Source: an uncultured Verrucomicrobia subdivision 3 bacterium
Lineage (GTDB): Bacteria > Verrucomicrobiota > Verrucomicrobiia > Limisphaerales > UBA11358
NCBI GenBank assembly: GCA_903895255.1
Contig: CAITTG010000040.1
Location: 1 to 64,000 of the forward strand
Direction: 5' to 3'
DNA: 64,000 bases
The notes beneath the pieces are model-generated. The model did not search any database. It saw only the letters and a list, made by a program, of their open reading frames with translations, and was not told the origin of the DNA. Positions 59,768-64,000 of the stretch are shown in pieces (position 1 is the stretch's first letter; the number at the start of each line of letters is the position of its first letter). A program made the position numbers and the translations under genes.

Positions 59768-61444
59768 GTGACCAAGCAAAAAACCAAAGAACGGCCGGTG
59801 CGCGTGGGCCTGATTTCGCTGGGCTGCGCCAAAAATTTGGTGGATGCCGAGATCATGCTCGGCTCCCTCCTGCGGGACGGCATTGAGATTACCAATGACG
59901 CCGCCCAGGCCGACGCCCTGATCGTGAACACCTGCTCCTTCATTGACTCCGCCCAGGAGGAGAGCGTGGACACCATTCTCGAATCCAGCGAGATTCGCAC
60001 CGCCCAAAACCGCGGCCAGAGCCTCATCGTCTCCGGCTGCCTGCCCCAGCGCTTTCGCGAGGAGTTGCCCAAATTGCTGCCCGAGGTCGACGCCTTCATG
60101 GGCATTGACCAGGTCGCCCAGGTTTCGGACATCGTCCGCCAGGCCATGGCCAAACGCGCGGAACGCCTGAGCGCCCCCGCCGCCGCCCCGAAGACTCAAA
60201 AAGGCAAAGTCGTCGGCCGGTTGCATGAACTGGAAAAAAGCGGCCAGCCCAGCGCCCACGAAAAAGCCGAGTCCCTGCGCGGCACGGATCAATTCGGCAA
60301 AACCAAAACCGTCGTGACGCCCGCCGCCCCCGCCGCCGTCATGGATGTCGCGGTCCGCCCGGTGTACATTCCCGATTTCGGCACCCCGCGCTTCCGGCTC
60401 ACCCCCAAGCATTTTGCCTACCTGAAAATCGCCGAGGGCTGCAACCATCCCTGCAGCTTCTGCATCATCCCGCGCATGCGCGGCTCGCACCGCAGCCGCA
60501 CCCAGGCCGATATCGTGGCCGAGGCCAAGGCCCTGATCGCCGAGGGCGTGAAAGAGATCAACCTGATTTCCCAGGACTCCACCTACTACGGCCTCGACCT
60601 CCGCGCCAACCACAGCCGCGCGATTTCCTCCCCGGAAAAATTCACCGCCGCCGCCAAGTCCCTCCCGGAAAACGCCACCACCATCTGCTCGTTGCTCCGG
60701 GCGCTGAACGCATTGAAAGGCGATTTTTGGATTCGCCTGCTGTACACCCATCCCGCGCACTGGACCGATGAATTGATCCAGACCATCGCCGAGTGTCCCA
60801 AGGTGGCCCGCTACGTGGACATGCCCTTGCAGCACATTCACGAGAACATGCTCGAACGCATGCGCCGCGAAACCTCCCAGCAATACATCGTCGATCTCAT
60901 CGCCAAAATCCGCGCAGGCGTTCCCGGCATCGCCCTGCGCACCACCTTCATCGTTGGCTTTCCCGGCGAGACCGAGGCGAGTTTCCAGACGCTGCTGAAA
61001 TTCATTCGCGACACCAAATTCGAGCGCCTCGGCGTCTTTGCCTATTCCAAGGAGGATGGCACCCGCGCCGGCGCGATGACCGGCCAGCTCACCGACAAGG
61101 TGAAACAGAAACGCCGCGAACTCGCCATGGCCGCCCAGCACGAGGTGGCGGTGGCAGTCTCGGAAAGCTTTGTCGGCCGCACGCTCAAGGTGCTGGTGGA
61201 GGGCGGGGCGGAGGCGAAACAATTGCAGGCCGCCAACGTCAGCTCCTGGGAACACGGCCTCATTCGCGAGCCCGACGCCCACACCCGCCAGCTCAAGGGC
61301 AAGTATCTCGTCGCCCGCGGCGAGGCGGACGCACCCGATATTGATGGCCGCATCTACGTGCGCGGCGACCTCCCCGTGAGCCAGTTTGCGAACGTTAAAA
61401 TCATCGGCCACACCGACTACGATCTCATTGCCGAACCGGCATAA
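59768..61444 (+). CDS. rimO: Ribosomal protein S12 methylthiotransferase (RimO)
   Basis: Protein of 558 aa from GTG. RimO is a radical SAM enzyme with two Fe-S clusters that adds a methylthio group to an Asp of ribosomal protein S12. The N-terminal UPF0004 domain starts VGLISLGCAKNLVDAEIMLG, with Cys residues also in NTCSFID and SGCLPQ. The radical SAM cluster is Cys225, Cys229, Cys232 in CNHPCSFCIIPRMRGSHRSR. A TRAM domain ends the protein. The enzyme is usually about 440 aa; two insertions explain the extra length. One of about 70 residues, low-complexity, comes before the radical SAM domain (KTQKGKVVGRLHELEKSGQP). A shorter one is near 277-305 (SRAISSPEKFTAAAKSLPEN). Confidence 0.92.
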   Translation: MTKQKTKERPVRVGLISLGCAKNLVDAEIMLGSLLRDGIEITNDAAQADALIVNTCSFIDSAQEESVDTILESSEIRTAQNRGQSLIVSGCLPQRFREELPKLLPEVDAFMGIDQVAQVSDIVRQAMAKRAERLSAPAAAPKTQKGKVVGRLHELEKSGQPSAHEKAESLRGTDQFGKTKTVVTPAAPAAVMDVAVRPVYIPDFGTPRFRLTPKHFAYLKIAEGCNHPCSFCIIPRMRGSHRSRTQADIVAEAKALIAEGVKEINLISQDSTYYGLDLRANHSRAISSPEKFTAAAKSLPENATTICSLLRALNALKGDFWIRLLYTHPAHWTDELIQTIAECPKVARYVDMPLQHIHENMLERMRRETSQQYIVDLIAKIRAGVPGIALRTTFIVGFPGETEASFQTLLKFIRDTKFERLGVFAYSKEDGTRAGAMTGQLTDKVKQKRRELAMAAQHEVAVAVSESFVGRTLKVLVEGGAEAKQLQAANVSSWEHGLIREPDAHTRQLKGKYLVARGEADAPDIDGRIYVRGDLPVSQFANVKIIGHTDYDLIAEPA

Positions 61445-61486
61445 TCCCCGCTTGCAACCCTTGGGGAACGGGCATAATTTACCATT

Positions 61487-61753
61487 ATGAAAATGCTGAC
61501 CATCAGCGAAGCCGCCGGCAATCTGGCTGGCTGGTTAAAGCTGGCTGGGGCGGGCGAGGAGATTGCCATTCGCACGGACGACAACCTCATCGCGTTGCGC
61601 CCGATTCCACCCGCCGGCGCCTCAGCGACCCTCACACCTCGCGAAGCCCTGCAAAGCTTGCAGCAAGCTGCCCGTCTTACGTCTGCCCAGGCGGATGATT
61701 ATCTGAATGAGGTGCATGCCGAACGTATCTCCGCCGAAACCCGAGCGGCATGA
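61487..61753 (+). CDS. Phd-like antitoxin, orphan
   Basis: Protein of 88 aa. The N-terminus MKMLTISEAAGNLAGWLKLA resembles Phd/YefM antitoxins (short beta strand, then helix), followed by EEIAIRTDDNLIALRPIPPA. No toxin gene follows; the next gene is an exonuclease. It could be a stray antitoxin or an anti-addiction remnant. Confidence 0.6.
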   Translation: MKMLTISEAAGNLAGWLKLAGAGEEIAIRTDDNLIALRPIPPAGASATLTPREALQSLQQAARLTSAQADDYLNEVHAERISAETRAA

Positions 61754-61816
61754 TCTCATGCCCTAACAAGGCAATTGCCATTTCCCCGGCGGTCATTCAA
61801 TCTGCTTCCATCGTTT

Positions 61817-62536
61817 ATGGCCACCATCGTATTTGACATCGAGACCACGGCGCTGCCGGTGGAGAATTTTGACGAGGCGCAGCAGGAATATCTCTTTCGT
61901 GAGGCCGAGAAAGCCGCCGACGAGGCGGGCAAGGAGGCCAAGCGGGCCGAAATCACCCGGTTCATGAGCCTCTGGCCGTTCACCTCCCAGGTGGTCTGCA
62001 TCGCCATGCTCAATGCCGAGTCCCTGCGCGGGCAAACGCTGTATATTGCCGAGGATTTTGAGGAGGCCGAGGGCGACGCCGGGCCCGTGGAATTTGTCCC
62101 CTGCGCCGACGAGTTCGAGCTGCTCACCGCCTTTTGGGATGTCGCCAAGCATTATGATTCCGTCGTCACCTTCAACGGCCGCGGCTTTGACGTGCCGTTT
62201 GTGTATTTGCGCTCGGCGCTCTTAAACGTGCCCATCTCAAAGAAAAACTGGCTTGGCTACCGTTACGCGACCGAGCCCCATTGCGATTTGGCCGAGCAAC
62301 TGACCTTCTACAGCGTGAGCGGCCGCGACGGCGCGGCGCGGCGCTTCAACCTCGATTTTTACTGCAAGGCCTTCGGCATCGAATCGCCCAAGAGCCATGG
62401 CGTGAGCGGCATGGACGTGGGCACCATGATGGCCGAGGGCAAGGCCCGGGAGGTCGCGGAATATTGCCTGCGCGACGTCCGCGCCACCGTGGAACTCTAC
62501 CGCATCTGGAAAGAACGCCTGGCGGGTATCAAATAA
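61817..62536 (+). CDS. Predicted 3'-5' exonuclease (PolB-like, DNA_pol_B_exo2 family)
   Basis: Protein of 239 aa from MATIVFDIETTALPVENFDE, the point where family similarity begins; an upstream Met is less likely. The RNase H-like exonuclease motifs are IVFDIETTA (Exo I), YDSVVTFNGRGFDVPFVYLR (Exo II) and EVAEYCLRDVRATVELYRIW (Exo III). HCDLAEQLTF and FGIESPKSHGVSGMDVGTMM are family-specific. It may act in DNA repair or RNA metabolism, which is not established. A short gap separates it from the nucleosidase gene. Confidence 0.88.
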   Translation: MATIVFDIETTALPVENFDEAQQEYLFREAEKAADEAGKEAKRAEITRFMSLWPFTSQVVCIAMLNAESLRGQTLYIAEDFEEAEGDAGPVEFVPCADEFELLTAFWDVAKHYDSVVTFNGRGFDVPFVYLRSALLNVPISKKNWLGYRYATEPHCDLAEQLTFYSVSGRDGAARRFNLDFYCKAFGIESPKSHGVSGMDVGTMMAEGKAREVAEYCLRDVRATVELYRIWKERLAGIK

Positions 62537-62546
62537 GTTTCAAGTC

Positions 62547-63167
62547 ATGAAACTCGTTTGCTTTGCCGTCAAGGAGGAGGCCCCCGCCTTTCGCAAACTG
62601 GCCGGCCCCCATGCGGGCGTGGCCACCCTGGTCACCGGCATGGGCCGGCGCAACGCCGAATCCGCCGTGCGCCATTTCCTCGCCCGCCAGCCCGCCGAAC
62701 TGGTGCTCACCTGCGGCTTCGCCGGCGGACTTCATCCCGAACTCGCGCCCGGCACCGTGGTCTTTGAAACCACCGACACGGACCTCGCCGCGCGCCTGGC
62801 GGGAGCCGGGGCGAAACCCGCGAAAATTTTCTGCGCCGACCGCGTGGCCGTGACTGTCGCTGATAAACAAGCGCTGCGCCAGACCACCGGCGCGGATGCC
62901 GTGGAAATGGAATCCGCCGCGATCCAGAATGTCTGCCGCGAATTAAAAATCCCCTGTGCCACCGTGCGCGTCATCTCGGACGCCGCCGCCGAGGATTTGC
63001 CCTTGGACTTCAACCGGCTTTACCGTCGGGACATGTCGCTGGATGGCGGCAAACTCGCCCTAACTATCGCGCAAGCCCCCTGGAAAATTCCCGCCCTGAT
63101 GCGTTTGCAAAAGCGCTGCCAGTTCGCGGCGGAGAGGCTGGCGGACGTGCTGCTGCGCGTCATTTAA
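62547..63167 (+). CDS. Nucleoside phosphorylase-like protein (possible HpnG)
   Basis: Protein of 206 aa in the MTA/SAH nucleosidase or purine phosphorylase fold: MKLVCFAVKEEAPAFRKLAG, ELVLTCGFAGGLHPELAPGT and the sugar-binding signature GADAVEMESAAIQNVCRELK. Members split nucleosides into base and sugar. Next to the ChbG/HpnK-like gene (63608) it may be the hopanoid-associated HpnG type, which cleaves adenine from adenosylhopane. It starts 10 bp after the exonuclease stop. Confidence 0.8.
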   Translation: MKLVCFAVKEEAPAFRKLAGPHAGVATLVTGMGRRNAESAVRHFLARQPAELVLTCGFAGGLHPELAPGTVVFETTDTDLAARLAGAGAKPAKIFCADRVAVTVADKQALRQTTGADAVEMESAAIQNVCRELKIPCATVRVISDAAAEDLPLDFNRLYRRDMSLDGGKLALTIAQAPWKIPALMRLQKRCQFAAERLADVLLRVI

Positions 63168-63606
63168 CGGCAGCGGGGGTGACGGTTTCCACCGGGGGAG
63201 ATTTCTCCTTCGCATGCTCCCCCGCGCTAATGAGCGCCGCGCCCAGCATGATCAGTGCCACGCCGCCCCAGCGCAGGCTGTCCACTTTTTCCTTGAGAAT
63301 AAACTGCGCCGCCAGTGTGGTCATCACGAAGCTCAGGGAGGTCAGGGGCCAGATGAAGCTCACATCTTGTTGCGCGAGCAGATACTGGAGCAGGATGAAA
63401 AAAATGGTTTCCAGCAGCAGGCCCAGCAGCACCGAACCAGTGGTGAACCAGTCGCCCACCATGATCAAAATATTTTTCCAGCGCGGCGTGGTGGCGGCGC
63501 GGGCGCCGTAGCGCGCCGTGATCTGGTTGATGCCGGTTTTCAACGTGATGACACCAATCGCCTCAAACGAAAAGGCGATGAAAAGAACGATCAATATCTT
63601 GGTCAT
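63160..63606 (-). CDS. DMT/EamA-type membrane transporter (short)
   Basis: Protein of 148 aa with four hydrophobic helices (ILIVLFIAFSFEAIGVITLK, GSVLLGLLLETIFFILLQYL, QDVSFIWPLTSLSFVMTTLA, SLRWGGVALIMLGAALISAG), as in half-length EamA or small multidrug-resistance-like transporters. The substrate is unknown. Its C-terminal codons overlap the 3-prime end of the nucleosidase gene by 8 bp, tail to tail. The partial ChbG/HpnK-like gene lies 1 bp upstream, so these two minus-strand genes form an operon. Confidence 0.78.
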   Translation of the reverse strand: MTKILIVLFIAFSFEAIGVITLKTGINQITARYGARAATTPRWKNILIMVGDWFTTGSVLLGLLLETIFFILLQYLLAQQDVSFIWPLTSLSFVMTTLAAQFILKEKVDSLRWGGVALIMLGAALISAGEHAKEKSPPVETVTPAAVK

Positions 63607-63607
63607 A

Positions 63608-64000
63608 TCACAAATCCTGGTAGCGAATCAACTGAATGCCCAGCTCGCGCACGCGGTCTTTCACCCGCGGGCTGATGAGAGCTTCAAACTCATGTTTAAA
63701 TGCCTCAAGCGAGGGATGCGAGTAAAGCTCGGAATCACCGGCCGGCAGCTCGGGCAGTAATTTTAAAATGTAATCCTCATCCACCTGCGCGTTTTGCAGC
63801 AGGCCAAAGGTGATTTGCGCGTGCTTGATGCCGCGCGCCTGCAACGGCTGGCGGGCGCGCCGTGACAGCACGTCGTAAATGAGCGCGTGCGACGTCCGGT
63901 AGAACCACCGTCCCCGCGCCATCCGGCGGCTCCGGGCCAGGCAATCGCGCGTGAGCCGCAGGTGCCGGATGCCCAATACCTCCGCATCCTCCATCAGAAT
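63608..64000 (-). CDS. ChbG/HpnK-type deacetylase, C-terminal part (partial)
   Basis: The coding frame stays open to the right window edge, so only the last 130 or so residues are seen. The visible part (KHAQITFGLLQNAQVDEDYI, LKLLPELPAGDSELYSHPSL, FKHEFEALISPRVKDRVREL) is characteristic of the YdjC/ChbG/HpnK family of carbohydrate deacetylases. With the possible HpnG-type nucleosidase nearby, a hopanoid-related role is possible. A partial copy cannot settle it. Confidence 0.7.
   Translation of the reverse strand: MLMEDAEVLGIRHLRLTRDCLARSRRMARGRWFYRTSHALIYDVLSRRARQPLQARGIKHAQITFGLLQNAQVDEDYILKLLPELPAGDSELYSHPSLEAFKHEFEALISPRVKDRVRELGIQLIRYQDL

Noticed and set aside
59693..61411. 572-aa open frame on the minus strand
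   Set aside because: It is antisense to rimO; the Gly/Ala/His-rich translation matches no protein family.

Overview
The window looks like a chromosomal segment of a Verrucomicrobiota bacterium, probably of the Pedosphaera/Limisphaerales type. The grounds are high GC; prepilin-type proteins with an H-x9-DG motif; giant autotransporter-associated beta-strand repeat proteins; an exosortase; many secreted glycoside hydrolases; DUF3568 and CWC/DUF5522 proteins; and short interspersed intergenic repeats. There are no phage genes, transposases, rRNA genes or CRISPR arrays. This placement is an inference from gene content.

Layout. 0.4-6.4 kb: two paralogous AraC regulators bracket a fused exosortase/EpsI protein and a membrane-anchored TPR protein. 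6.5-10.5 kb: an ExbB-ExbD-TonB-ExbD energy-transduction operon, an OmpA/MotB-type protein and a SOUL lipoprotein. 10.5-17.6 kb (minus strand): a xylan-type operon (GH3 glycosidase, GPH sugar symporter, GH10 xylanase) followed by a separately terminated GH29 fucosidase. 17.7-22.4 kb (minus): a malectin-domain lipoprotein and a two-component system whose kinase carries a large extracytoplasmic sensor. 22.7-36.3 kb (minus): a prepilin-like protein and two giant beta-strand repeat proteins (1619 and 2478 aa). 36.7-40.6 kb: TPR protein, DCC-family protein, GbsR regulator, a ParDE-type toxin-antitoxin pair, a thioesterase and malate dehydrogenase. 40.7-43.1 kb: a cobalamin riboswitch ahead of a secreted protein, a prepilin-like protein and a Cys-rich protein. 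43.3-52.5 kb: AddA-type helicase-nuclease, tRNA-Gln, C39-like protease, FmdB, thioredoxin-like protein, exonuclease, tRNA-Lys, MBL hydrolase, UbiE/MenG and a lone receiver protein. 52.5-59.3 kb: repeat-rich spacer, tRNA-Gly, an AT-rich DUF2806 gene, a CPBP protease, an Mla-type ATPase, a DUF3568 lipoprotein and an FGE-like protein. 59.8-64 kb: RimO, an orphan antitoxin, a PolB-like exonuclease, a nucleosidase, a DMT transporter and a partial ChbG/HpnK-type deacetylase.

The most interesting signal is a set of four 18-bp palindromes (ATASGAC-NNNN-GTCSTAT type) at 18409, 19205, 28784 and 36469. They lie upstream of the malectin lipoprotein, the response regulator itself and both giant surface proteins. 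Each is followed 21-23 nt downstream by a -10-like hexamer and shares a GGCTTYTG-like spacer. This suggests an undescribed regulon in which the two-component system at 18.4-22.4 kb controls a cell-surface programme. The second is the cobalamin riboswitch placed in front of surface-type genes that have no known role in B12 metabolism.
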